From contig NZ_ATLO01000049.1 of assembly GCF_000416235.1 (NCBI RefSeq), positions 310,001 through 374,000 of the forward strand: 64,000 nt of DNA. Reading direction: 5' to 3'. The translations under genes and the position numbers were made by a program. The notes under the pieces are model-generated. The model did no database searches, had not been told where the DNA came from, and saw only the letters and a program-made list of their open reading frames with translations. Below are positions 34,653-42,391 of this stretch, in pieces. Each line of letters begins with the position of its first letter. Positions within the stretch are counted from its first letter, which is position 1. Source of the stretch: Pseudomonas sp. CFII64 (GTDB taxonomy: Bacteria; Pseudomonadota; Gammaproteobacteria; Pseudomonadales; Pseudomonadaceae).

Positions 34653-36530
34653 ATGAGTAACCCATCGAATGGATTCGATCGCCCGACCCTGCAACCACAA
34701 GGTCACAGCCAAACCCTTGTCGAGCGTGCGGGAGCCCGCCAGATAACACTCAAGCAATACCAGAACGGCATCGTCGAGCTTGAGCTTGCCTTGCCGCCTG
34801 TCCGACGAATGATCCTCAGCGGTGGCGGCGCGAAAGGCGTTGCTTACTCCGGGGCGGTAGCCGCACTGGAAAACGAGGGCGCTTTGGCGGGTATCGAGAT
34901 GCTGTACGGATCGTCTGTTGGCGCGATCATGGCCGCGATGATTGCATCCGGCATGAACGCCACTGAATTCGACAGGCTGTGCGACGAAACCAACCTGCTC
35001 GCGCTTCTGCAAAGTCCGAACGACAGCGTCAACTGGTTGCAACAGCTGTTTTCCCGCGTGGGAGAAATGGCGCCCGAGGTACTGCCCGGCAAAGCTGGCA
35101 GCTACACCCAACTGCTGTTGAGCGTATTGCCGCTTGTTCAGTCGGGTGCGGTGCCGCTACTGAATCTGGTCCGTGAGCAAGCCCGTGCAGCGGTGCTGGC
35201 CCGGATCGAGTCCGCGCGCGCTGATTCGCTATCCCCGCAAGCGCTTGCGATCAAACACAAGCTGGATGCCGGTGGTGTTGTTACTTTTGCAGACCTTGCC
35301 TTGCTCGGCACCTTGATCCCCCACATCAAAAGACTCAGCGTGACCGGCACCGCCATGTTCGAAGGCCGACCGCAACTGGTGGTGTTCAACGCGGATCTCT
35401 GCCCGGATATGGACATCGCGGTTGCGACCCATGTCTCTGCGGCTTTGCCGGTGGTTTTCCAGCAGCCCGGCAGTCAAGGGCTCAGCTTTCAGGAAGATTC
35501 CGAACTGACCTTTTTCCAGGACGGCGGCGTGCTGCTCAATACGCCGGTGCCGCAGCTGATCGATCCGGGTTCGCCTGTGGATCTGCTGTCCGGATCGGAC
35601 ATGCTGATCTTCAAGTTTGAAAAGTCAGATACGTCTGACAAACGCGGCAGCTGGACTCAGGTCATTACCGACTGGGCCGTTGGGGCACCGGTTTCCGCCA
35701 GTCGTGAATATCAGAAGAGGCTCCTCGAAGCCTTCGCCGACCAGTTCGTCATCGTCCCGCTTAAGACTGAAAAAGGTGATTTCACGACGGCGCTGAATGG
35801 CACGCTGAACTTCGTCATGACAGTGGAGATTAAAAACCACCTGCAGGCACGCTTGAAGCAGACGGTTGAAGCACATTTGGCGGCGCGGGCGAAAAAACGG
35901 CAGTGCTTTTATTTTGCATCCATTGATGACGCGCTGCTGAATCTGACTGACGTCATGCTTGCAGAGGTGCTGACGCAAGGCACGGCGTTGCCAGTCCGGG
36001 ATATTCAGGCGTGGCGCATGCAGGCGAGCGAGCTGCTGCGGGCGCTGGAGGAGGGGATTACCCTTGCCAATTCCCGGTCGGGTCTCACATTCGACGCGTT
36101 GCGTGCGCTCATTGCGCGTCTGAGCGAACTTGCCTTCGATGACGCCCGTATCAGTTGGTTGGCGCAGGCGCTCAATCAGCCAGAAAAAGCCAATTTTCAG
36201 CAGCTTCTTCAGATCGCCGGGCGCGAGGAGTCGGGCTCCGTCGTTCTCAGCGCTGCGGTTGCGGAAATGCGCAGGCGCGACAGCCGTGTGATCGCTGGCA
36301 ATATCCGGCGAACAGTGATCTATCCATCCCTGCACTTGTTGGGGCAGACCTCGAAAAATATCGAACTTCTGTTGCGTGCCGATCAAGTTCTGGTGCGGGC
36401 CGAGACCGCTGAGCAGATTAATCAGGCGCTGGATCTCGTCATCGACGGCTATGGATCACGTAACCCGATTCTCAGCAAACCTTGGAGATCTACAACCATT
36501 GCCGACGCCAAAGCCTGGCGAGTCAGATAA
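34653..36530 (+). CDS. ExoU-like patatin phospholipase
   Basis: Patatin-fold phospholipase of 625 residues, colinear with the P. aeruginosa type III effector ExoU from ExoU residue about 55 to its end. Seen: oxyanion glycines SGGGAKG (57-61), nucleophile Ser88 in GSSVG, TGTAMFEGRPQLVVFNA (231-247), catalytic Asp290 in FFQDGG, and a C-terminal helical region ending INQALDLVIDGY...AKAWRVR. Ser-to-Asp spacing is 202, as for ExoU Ser142/Asp344 (established). ExoU needs host ubiquitin and targets host membranes; whether this protein does is inference. The start at 34653 has GGAGT upstream. In-frame codons extend back to 34509 but do not look like ExoU. No chaperone gene or type III genes are nearby. 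It is divergent from ahcY and followed by a thioesterase gene. Confidence 0.88.
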   Translation: MSNPSNGFDRPTLQPQGHSQTLVERAGARQITLKQYQNGIVELELALPPVRRMILSGGGAKGVAYSGAVAALENEGALAGIEMLYGSSVGAIMAAMIASGMNATEFDRLCDETNLLALLQSPNDSVNWLQQLFSRVGEMAPEVLPGKAGSYTQLLLSVLPLVQSGAVPLLNLVREQARAAVLARIESARADSLSPQALAIKHKLDAGGVVTFADLALLGTLIPHIKRLSVTGTAMFEGRPQLVVFNADLCPDMDIAVATHVSAALPVVFQQPGSQGLSFQEDSELTFFQDGGVLLNTPVPQLIDPGSPVDLLSGSDMLIFKFEKSDTSDKRGSWTQVITDWAVGAPVSASREYQKRLLEAFADQFVIVPLKTEKGDFTTALNGTLNFVMTVEIKNHLQARLKQTVEAHLAARAKKRQCFYFASIDDALLNLTDVMLAEVLTQGTALPVRDIQAWRMQASELLRALEEGITLANSRSGLTFDALRALIARLSELAFDDARISWLAQALNQPEKANFQQLLQIAGREESGSVVLSAAVAEMRRRDSRVIAGNIRRTVIYPSLHLLGQTSKNIELLLRADQVLVRAETAEQINQALDLVIDGYGSRNPILSKPWRSTTIADAKAWRVR

Positions 36531-36630
36531 GGCAGATAAGCCAGGTAACCACCCGCAGCGCACATACCTTGCTTGCCCCGATATGTCTGCCATTATGGGC
36601 GGCATCAATCGCAGACGGTCAGGAGTGAAC

Positions 36631-37035
36631 ATGAATTTCCACACCCGCAAGTGGGTTAAACCCGAAGACCTGAATCCAAACGGCACCTTGTTCGGCGGCA
36701 GCCTGCTGCGCTGGATCGATGAAGAAGCGGCGATCTACGCCATCGTGCAGCTGGGCAATCAGCGTGTGGTGACCAAGTACATTTCCGAGATCAACTTCGT
36801 CAGCGCCTCGCGACAGGGCGACATTATTGAGCTGGGCATCACCGCCACCGAGTTCGGCCGTACCTCCATCACCCTGACCTGCGAAGTGCGCAACAAAATC
36901 ACCCGCAAGAGCATTCTGACCGTGGAGAAGATGGTGTTCGTCAACCTGGGCGAAGACGGCTTACCCGCGCCCCACGGCCGCACCGAGATTCTGTACGTGA
37001 AGGATCAGTTCAAGGACGAAGCGGTTAACGGGTAG
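36631..37035 (+). CDS. Acyl-CoA thioesterase, YciA/hot-dog family
   Basis: Hydrolyses acyl-CoA to free fatty acid and CoA; cytoplasmic hot-dog-fold enzyme of 134 residues. The active region NPNGTLFGGSLLRWIDEEAA matches acyl-CoA thioesterases of the ACOT/YciA type, followed by VTKYISEINFVSASRQGDII and EVRNKITRKSILTVEKMVFV. AGGAG sits seven bases before the ATG, which decides this start over upstream in-frame codons that overlap the phospholipase gene. It is 100 bases downstream of the ExoU-like gene and may normally neighbour ahcY directly. Confidence 0.9.
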   Translation: MNFHTRKWVKPEDLNPNGTLFGGSLLRWIDEEAAIYAIVQLGNQRVVTKYISEINFVSASRQGDIIELGITATEFGRTSITLTCEVRNKITRKSILTVEKMVFVNLGEDGLPAPHGRTEILYVKDQFKDEAVNG

Positions 37036-37053
37036 CCAAAACCGATAAACGTC

Positions 37054-37145
37054 GTTGGAGCGAGGCTTGCCCGCGAAGAAGTCAGTACATCCAACATAGC
37101 TTTGGAGGTCTGAAAATAGCCTTCGCGGGCAAGCCTCGCTCCAAC
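37054..37145. repeat. REPIN (type GAGGCTTGCCCGCGAA)
   Basis: GTTGGAGCGAGGCTTGCCCG on the left and GGGCAAGCCTCGCTCCAAC on the right are inverted, about 55 bases apart. It lies in the convergent gap between the thioesterase and the isomerase gene. The same family occurs at 39983, 53305 and 58421. Confidence 0.9.
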
Positions 37146-37153
37146 TATTCCAT

Positions 37154-37942
37154 TTACGCCTTGGCCGCCCGCCAATCCCGCAACCACTGCAAACCTTCGC
37201 TGGTATCGCCCTTGGGCCGGTATTCGCAGCCGATCCAGCCGGTGTAGCCCAGCCGATCGATTTCCTCGAACAGCCACGCATAATTGAGCTCGCCCAGGTC
37301 CGGTTCATGGCGATCCGGCACGCCTGCGATCTGGATATGACCGACCTCGGCGAAGTCCCGGCGTAGTTTGGAGATCACGTCACCTTCGACAATCTGGCAG
37401 TGATAGAAGTCGAATTGCACCTTGAGGTTGGCCGCGCCGACTTGCTTGCGGATGGCTTGCGCCTGATCCTGACGATTGAGGAAGAAGCCCGGCATGTCCC
37501 GAGTGTTGATCGGCTCGATCAACACCGTGATTCCGGCCTTGGCCGCCTGTTCTGCGGCGTAACCGAGATTTTCCAGATACACCGCCTGATGCCGTTCACG
37601 CAGCGCTTCGCTTGGCAGCAGGCCGGCCATGACGTGAATCCGGTCGTTGCCCAGCACGCTGGCATAGTCCAGAGCGCGCTCGAAGCCGCTGCGGAATTCG
37701 CTCTCCCGACCCGGCAATGAAGCAGTGCCGCGTTCGCCCGCCGCCCAGTCACCCGGCGGCGCATTGAACAGCGCCTGGACCAGGCCGTTGTCGCTCAGTT
37801 GTTGCTTGAGTTCCTGCGGGCTGAAGTCATAAGGAAACGAATACTCGACCGCTTCGAAACCATCGGCGGCAGCCGCAGCGAAACGTGCGAGAAAATCGTG
37901 TTGCGGGTAAAGCATGCTGAGGTTGGCAGCGAAACGAGGCAT
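37154..37942 (-). CDS. Hydroxypyruvate isomerase family protein (Hyi/OtnI)
   Basis: TIM-barrel sugar isomerase of 262 residues. The start PRFAANLSMLYPQHDFLARF and the metal-binding stretches (VLIEPINTRDMPGF, VQFDFYHCQIVEGD, HIQIAGVPDRHEPDLGELNY, GWIGCEYRPKGDT) fit hydroxypyruvate isomerase and the related 2-oxo-tetronate isomerase OtnI, which cannot be separated by eye. GGAG precedes the ATG at 37942. In many pseudomonads hyi lies in the gcl-hyi-glxR glyoxylate operon. Here no such partner is adjacent, so the physiological substrate is uncertain. Confidence 0.78.
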   Translation of the reverse strand: MPRFAANLSMLYPQHDFLARFAAAAADGFEAVEYSFPYDFSPQELKQQLSDNGLVQALFNAPPGDWAAGERGTASLPGRESEFRSGFERALDYASVLGNDRIHVMAGLLPSEALRERHQAVYLENLGYAAEQAAKAGITVLIEPINTRDMPGFFLNRQDQAQAIRKQVGAANLKVQFDFYHCQIVEGDVISKLRRDFAEVGHIQIAGVPDRHEPDLGELNYAWLFEEIDRLGYTGWIGCEYRPKGDTSEGLQWLRDWRAAKA

Positions 37943-38046
37943 GTGAACTCCAGTCTTTTCAGAGAGCGGTTGAGAGTACTGACACTTTGCGAACAAGTAC
38001 GCTGCAACACACTGCGCCGAGCCGCGTCTGATCTAGCGGACCAGCG

Positions 38047-38400
38047 TTATTTCTTGCTTCTGATCTCGACGAGCTTGCCGTCGATGAAGCGTAGCTGTCG
38101 GTACATGCCGTTGTCTGGGCCGTAGGTCCAATGCTCGACAGTGACTGCGCCGCGTATGACGCGCCCGCTCTGGTCCAGCTCAGGGCTGACGATTTGGCGT
38201 TCGGCTGGCGGGCCACACTTGCGGAGTACCTCCAGTGTCAAATCCCCCTCGTCAATGAGTGCTCCGCTGCAGCGCATCGATGCGTGGGCGCTGCCAACCA
38301 CAAGCGCGAGCAGCGCTGAGCAGCAGCGTAGATAACGACTCATTTTCACTGCTCGACTCCAACCGTCGCGGACAAAAGCGATCATGTCTTCGCGGGACAT
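38047..38400 (-). CDS. DUF2845 family exported protein
   Basis: Small periplasmic protein of 117 residues from the upstream ATG. The mature part SMRCSGALIDEGDLTLEVLRK and CGPPAERQIVSPEL is typical of DUF2845, a family of unknown function in which two cysteines and YG...RQLRFIDGKLVEI are conserved. Two starts compete. The ATG at 38400 has a strong AGGAG five bases away but lies immediately after the terminator of the antiporter gene. The ATG at 38343 gives a standard signal peptide (SRYLRCCSALLALVVGSAHA) but a weak ribosome site. Confidence 0.72.
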   Translation of the reverse strand: MSREDMIAFVRDGWSRAVKMSRYLRCCSALLALVVGSAHASMRCSGALIDEGDLTLEVLRKCGPPAERQIVSPELDQSGRVIRGAVTVEHWTYGPDNGMYRQLRFIDGKLVEIRSKK

Positions 38401-38417
38401 GGGAGCTCCTGAAAATC

Positions 38418-38447
38418 AAAAAAAACCGCCAGCGCGGGCTGGCGGTC
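38418..38447 (-). terminator. Terminator of the antiporter gene
   Basis: On the minus strand ACCGCCAGC and GCTGGCGGT form a 9-pair stem with a four-base loop, followed by eight T residues. It lies 46 bases after the antiporter stop codon and directly in front of the DUF2845 ribosome-binding site. Confidence 0.85.
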
Positions 38448-38492
38448 GTGGCATCTTAGCCAATCGCGCAGGTCATGACAGCAATCGCAGAA

Positions 38493-39752
38493 TCAGTGCC
38501 CGACATTCTGCTCTTGCGGCTGATCGCGGGTCACGGCCTTGACCAGTTTGCCAATCGTCAAACCCTGTAACAGGATCGACGACAGCACCACGATATACGT
38601 GATGCTCAGCAGCAGGTCGCGCTCCGGGCCCAGCGGCAAGGCCAGGGCCAGCGCCACGGAAACCCCGCCGCGCAGGCCGCCCCAGGTCAGGATGCGGATG
38701 GTGCCTTTGGGCACGCTTTTCCAGTGGCGCAACAACAGGATCGCGGGCGCCACGGTGACGAAGCGCGACAGCAGAATCGCCACCGCCAGCAGCCCGGCCG
38801 CCAGCAAGTGCGACCAGGAGAACGGCAATAGCAGCAGCTCCATGCCGATCAGGGCGAACAGCAGGGCGTTGAGCATGTCATCGAGCAATTCCCAGAAGCC
38901 GTCCATGTAGCGGCGGGTCATGTCGTTCATCGCCAGATTGCGGCCGAGGTTGCCGATGATCAACCCGGCGACCACCATCGCGATGGGGCCGGATACATGC
39001 AGCTCAGTGGACATTGCCGAACCGCCGATCACCAGCGCCAGGGTCAGCATGACTTCGATCTGGTACTGCTCGATGCTCTTGATCATCAAGTACACGGCGT
39101 AACCGATCAGGCCGCCGAACAGCACGCCGCCCACCGCTTCGTGAACGAACAGCATCGCGGTTTCGCCGACGGTCGGGGTTTCGCCCAGTTGTGCGATGCC
39201 CAGCAAAACCGTGAACACCACCACAGCGGTGCCGTCATTGAACAGCGATTCGCCGACGATGGTGGTTTTCAGCGGCTTGGACGCATTGGCGGTACGCAGC
39301 ACGCCGAGCACCGCGATAGGGTCAGTCGGGGAAATCAGTGCGCCGAACAACAGGCAATACAGGAAGCTGACGTGCCAGCCGAACCAGCCAAAAATCCAGT
39401 ACGCCAGCGTGCCGATCACAGTGGTGGCAATCAAGACGCCGAAGGTCGCCAGCAGGCCGATGGGCCAGCGGTAGTGTTTCAAGTCGCCAAGATTGACGTG
39501 CAGCGCGCCTGCGAACAGCAGGAACGACAGCATCCAGTTCATCAGCAGATCGCCAAAATCAATCTGGCCGATCAGCTGTTGCACGCGATCTTCCAGGCCC
39601 GGATAGCCCATGAAACTCAGGCCTTGCAGGATCAGCGAGAAGAGTAGCGCGGTGACCATGACGCCAATGGTGGGCGGCAGGCCGATAAATCGAAAGTTCA
39701 CGTAGGTGAGCAGCGAGGTGAGGCAGATAAAGCCAGCAGCGAGTTCAAGCAT
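38493..39752 (-). CDS. Na+/H+ antiporter, CPA1 (NhaP-like) family
   Basis: Polytopic inner-membrane protein of 419 residues with about 12 hydrophobic spans. The ion-binding aspartates typical of CPA1 exchangers are visible in GALISPTDPIAVLG and in GESLFNDGTAVVVFTVLLG (FNDG motif). It should exchange cytoplasmic Na+ or K+ for protons. I use the ATG at 39752 (LELAAGFICLTSLL) because GGGA is upstream. The ATG at 39767 has no ribosome site. There is no large C-terminal regulatory domain. It stands alone and is divergent from the response-regulator gene. Confidence 0.88.
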   Translation of the reverse strand: MLELAAGFICLTSLLTYVNFRFIGLPPTIGVMVTALLFSLILQGLSFMGYPGLEDRVQQLIGQIDFGDLLMNWMLSFLLFAGALHVNLGDLKHYRWPIGLLATFGVLIATTVIGTLAYWIFGWFGWHVSFLYCLLFGALISPTDPIAVLGVLRTANASKPLKTTIVGESLFNDGTAVVVFTVLLGIAQLGETPTVGETAMLFVHEAVGGVLFGGLIGYAVYLMIKSIEQYQIEVMLTLALVIGGSAMSTELHVSGPIAMVVAGLIIGNLGRNLAMNDMTRRYMDGFWELLDDMLNALLFALIGMELLLLPFSWSHLLAAGLLAVAILLSRFVTVAPAILLLRHWKSVPKGTIRILTWGGLRGGVSVALALALPLGPERDLLLSITYIVVLSSILLQGLTIGKLVKAVTRDQPQEQNVGH

Positions 39753-39982
39753 TGGTATTCCCGTCATTACGATTCAAAGCGTGCCCGGCTGACGTTGCAA
39801 GTCAGCAGGCAAAGGTTTGATGGCCCTGCGGCGGATGCAGGCACATTGCTTTCCCGGTAAAACCCGTCAGGCATTGACCGCGTCAGGGCCGGGACGTTGC
39901 AAAAGGTGCCTTGTGCGGGAGCATCGGCTATGATCGCCGCTGTTAATGGGAATCATCCGCAGATGTGATCCGGCCTGACTCT

Positions 39983-40073
39983 GTGGGAGCGAGCTTGCCC
40001 GCGAAGGCAATGGTCGGGTTGTGGAATGTGGCGGATGCAATGACCTCTTCGCGAGCAAGCTCGCTCCCACAAG
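39983..40073. repeat. REPIN upstream of the response-regulator gene
   Basis: GTGGGAGCGAGCTTGCCCGC on the left and GCGAGCAAGCTCGCTCCCAC on the right form an inverted pair. It occupies about a third of the 334-base divergent gap 39753-40086. The rest of that gap shows no gene or motif that I can name. The element ends only 14 bases before the response-regulator start, an unusual position for a REPIN. Confidence 0.9.
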
Positions 40074-40086
40074 TCGCTGAATATCA

Positions 40087-40842
40087 ATGTCCGATCCCAC
40101 CGCAAATCCCGCGCCGCGCATCCTCATCGTCGACGACCATCGCAAGATCCGTGATCCGCTGGCGGTGTATCTGCGGCGCCACGGGTTTGATGTGCGTACG
40201 GCCGAGGATGCGGCGGGGATGTGGCAGGTGCTCAAGCAGCAGACGTTCGATGTGGTGGTGCTTGACGTGATGCTGCCCGACGGCGACGGTTTCGACCTGT
40301 GCGGCATGTTGCATCGGCGGGCCAATCTGCCGGTCATTCTGCTCACGGCGCGGGATGCGTCGGCGGACCGGGTGCGCGGGCTGGATCTGGGCGCCGACGA
40401 TTACGTGACCAAACCCTTCGAGCCTCGGGAACTGGTGGCGCGGCTCAACAGCGTGCTGCGCCGCCGGGGCAGTCCCATGCGGGTCGATCAGCCGGTGATG
40501 GCCAGCGCGGCGGCGATGCAGCGCTATGATTTCGCCGGCCTGAGTTTCATTGGTGCCACCGAAACCCTGATTCGCGCCGACCGCTCCCAGGTGCGGCTCA
40601 GCACTGCCGAAAGCCGTTTGTTGCACGTGTTTCTCAAGCACCCGAATGTCACGCTGGACCGCCAGCGCTTGCTCGACTTGACCGCGCGCCCCGGCAGCGA
40701 CGTGTTTGATCGCGCCATCGACCGGCAGATCAGCCGCCTGCGCCGCAAGCTTGCCGACGATCCATTGCAGCCGGAGCTGTTGCGTACCGTCTGGGGCGGC
40801 GGTTATGTCCTGGCCGCCGACGTCAGCGTGCAGCTGCCTTGA
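40087..40842 (+). CDS. OmpR-family response regulator
   Basis: Two-component regulator of 251 residues. The receiver domain has the acidic pair in ILIVDDHRK, the phosphorylated Asp60 in VVVLDVMLPDGDGF, the threonine in LLTARDA and the lysine in VTKPFEPRE. An OmpR/PhoB winged helix follows (LSTAESRLLHVFLKHPN; FDRAIDRQISRLRRKL; VWGGGYVLAAD). The gene overlaps the sensor kinase by four bases. Its position next to a convergent catecholate-siderophore-type receptor gene suggests a PfeR/PirR-like role, but this is inference. Confidence 0.9.
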   Translation: MSDPTANPAPRILIVDDHRKIRDPLAVYLRRHGFDVRTAEDAAGMWQVLKQQTFDVVVLDVMLPDGDGFDLCGMLHRRANLPVILLTARDASADRVRGLDLGADDYVTKPFEPRELVARLNSVLRRRGSPMRVDQPVMASAAAMQRYDFAGLSFIGATETLIRADRSQVRLSTAESRLLHVFLKHPNVTLDRQRLLDLTARPGSDVFDRAIDRQISRLRRKLADDPLQPELLRTVWGGGYVLAADVSVQLP

Positions 40843-42218
40843 AGTGGCTGCGCCATTGCTGGCCGCGCCGCATGACCCATCAACTCGGTCTGCAATTATT
40901 GCTGGCATTGCTGGCGTCCAACGCCATCGCCATGTTGTACCTGCAACGTTCCGGGGCGCTGATCCATCCGCTGTCACGCACGCTGACCCTCGAACGGTTG
41001 GCCACCGCTTACCACATCGCCCACGAACTGAATGCCGCCGATGCGTCACGGGTTCTGGCGACCATGAATACCGACGAGGCGCGCTTCTGGATTGATCGCC
41101 AGCCGGAAGTCGACCCGTTCGAGATGCGCAGCGAAGAGCGGCGCCTGACCCACGAACTGCGCCAGCGGCTCGGACTTTCGCCCAACCTGTCGGTGGATAT
41201 GCAGCTGGAACGCACCAGCGGCGGCCCGGCTCGGGAACAGGTGTTCTTCGCGGCGGGCTGGGCGCCGTTGCGCCTGCGCAGCAGCATCGAATTGCCCGAC
41301 GGGCTGCGTCTGAATGCCATGCAACATCCGGCCGGTGCCTACGAATGGAGCCGACTGCTGGCGTACACCTTGCCGGTGACGACGATTCCGGTGCTGCTGA
41401 TCGTGATTTTCTTCATGCGCCGCGTGGTGCAACCGGTCAAAACCCTGGCGCTGGCCACCGAACGGGTCAGTCGTGGCGAATGGATCGCGCCGCTGCCGCT
41501 GTCCGGCCCGCAGGAAGCCCGGGAACTGACCACCGCCTTCAACGTGATGCAGGAACGGATCGCCCGTCATGTGGAAGGCCGCACGCGCATGCTCGCGGCC
41601 ATCAGTCACGACCTGAATACGCCGATCACCGAACTGCGCCTGCAACTGGAATTGCTCGAAGACGGCCCGGCGCGTGACGACATGCTGGATAGCCTCGACG
41701 AGCTGCGTGCCATGGTTCGTGAGACGCTGGATTTCGTACGCGGTGATGCGCTTCAGGAAGCTACCGTGCGGGTGTCGCTGAACGCCATGCTCGACGATCT
41801 GGCCCGACGCTATCAAATCCTCGGGCAGCCGGTGACATGGGCGGGCAGCGAACCGATCCGTTGTGATTGCCGACCGCTGGCGCTCAAGCGCGCGCTGACC
41901 AACCTTATCGACAACGCTTTGCGGCATGCGGGTGATGCCACGCTCAGTTTAAGTCGCGAAGAAGGCGGGATGATTCGTCTGGAAGTGCTTGATCATGGTC
42001 CGGGCATTGAACCGGCCTGGTTGAGCCAAGTGTTCGAGCCTTTTGTGCAATTAGGGAGTGGCGGCGCGGATCTCAGTCAAGGTGGCGGGCTAGGCCTGGG
42101 GTTGGCGATAGCCCGCGCGTGTATCCAGGCGCACGGTGGGGAACTGGCCCTGGAAAATCGGTCTCCCGCCGGATTGTGCGCTGTGGTGCGTCTGCCCGCA
42201 GCGCACAACCCGACGTGA
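40839..42218 (+). CDS. Sensor histidine kinase
   Basis: Inner-membrane sensor of 459 residues, partner of the preceding regulator. It has a first span (LGLQLLLALLASNAIAMLYL, about 17-36), a periplasmic domain of about 130 residues, a second span (VTTIPVLLIVIFFM), HAMP (RRVVQPVKTLALATERVSRG), an H-box AAISHDLNTPITELRLQLEL with the phospho-accepting His, and the N and G boxes (NLIDNALRHAG, LDHGPGI, GLGLGLAIARACIQAHGG). TTG start overlapping the regulator stop (first residues KWLRHCWPRRM). The periplasmic ligand is unknown. Confidence 0.9.
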   Translation: MKWLRHCWPRRMTHQLGLQLLLALLASNAIAMLYLQRSGALIHPLSRTLTLERLATAYHIAHELNAADASRVLATMNTDEARFWIDRQPEVDPFEMRSEERRLTHELRQRLGLSPNLSVDMQLERTSGGPAREQVFFAAGWAPLRLRSSIELPDGLRLNAMQHPAGAYEWSRLLAYTLPVTTIPVLLIVIFFMRRVVQPVKTLALATERVSRGEWIAPLPLSGPQEARELTTAFNVMQERIARHVEGRTRMLAAISHDLNTPITELRLQLELLEDGPARDDMLDSLDELRAMVRETLDFVRGDALQEATVRVSLNAMLDDLARRYQILGQPVTWAGSEPIRCDCRPLALKRALTNLIDNALRHAGDATLSLSREEGGMIRLEVLDHGPGIEPAWLSQVFEPFVQLGSGGADLSQGGGLGLGLAIARACIQAHGGELALENRSPAGLCAVVRLPAAHNPT

Positions 42219-42253
42219 GATTCCGAAGGCGTAAATCCGTGGCACACACAATT

Positions 42254-42390
42254 CGGTAGGAGGGGACTTGTCCCCGAAGACGCCGGTGCAAACGCTGAAG
42301 ATCTTCCTCGGTAAACCCGACGCTTTCCCGGATAAGTCCGGTCCTACCGAACCATACACAATCCGGTGGGAGGGGACTTGTCCCCGAAAG
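42254..42390. repeat. Cluster of three REP-like units (AGGGGACTTGTCCC family)
   Basis: GGTAGGAGGGGACTTGTCCC at the left, CCCGGATAAGTCCGGTCCTA in the middle (inverse orientation), and GGTGGGAGGGGACTTGTCCC at the right. It fills the convergent gap between the sensor kinase and the TonB receptor gene. The first and last units are direct copies of each other. Confidence 0.85.
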
Positions 42391-42391
42391 G

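Noticed and set aside
42254..42390. CRISPR-like array in the gap before the TonB receptor gene
   Set aside because: The repeated units are palindromic REP elements in mixed orientation with uneven spacing, not direct repeats with unique spacers of equal length.
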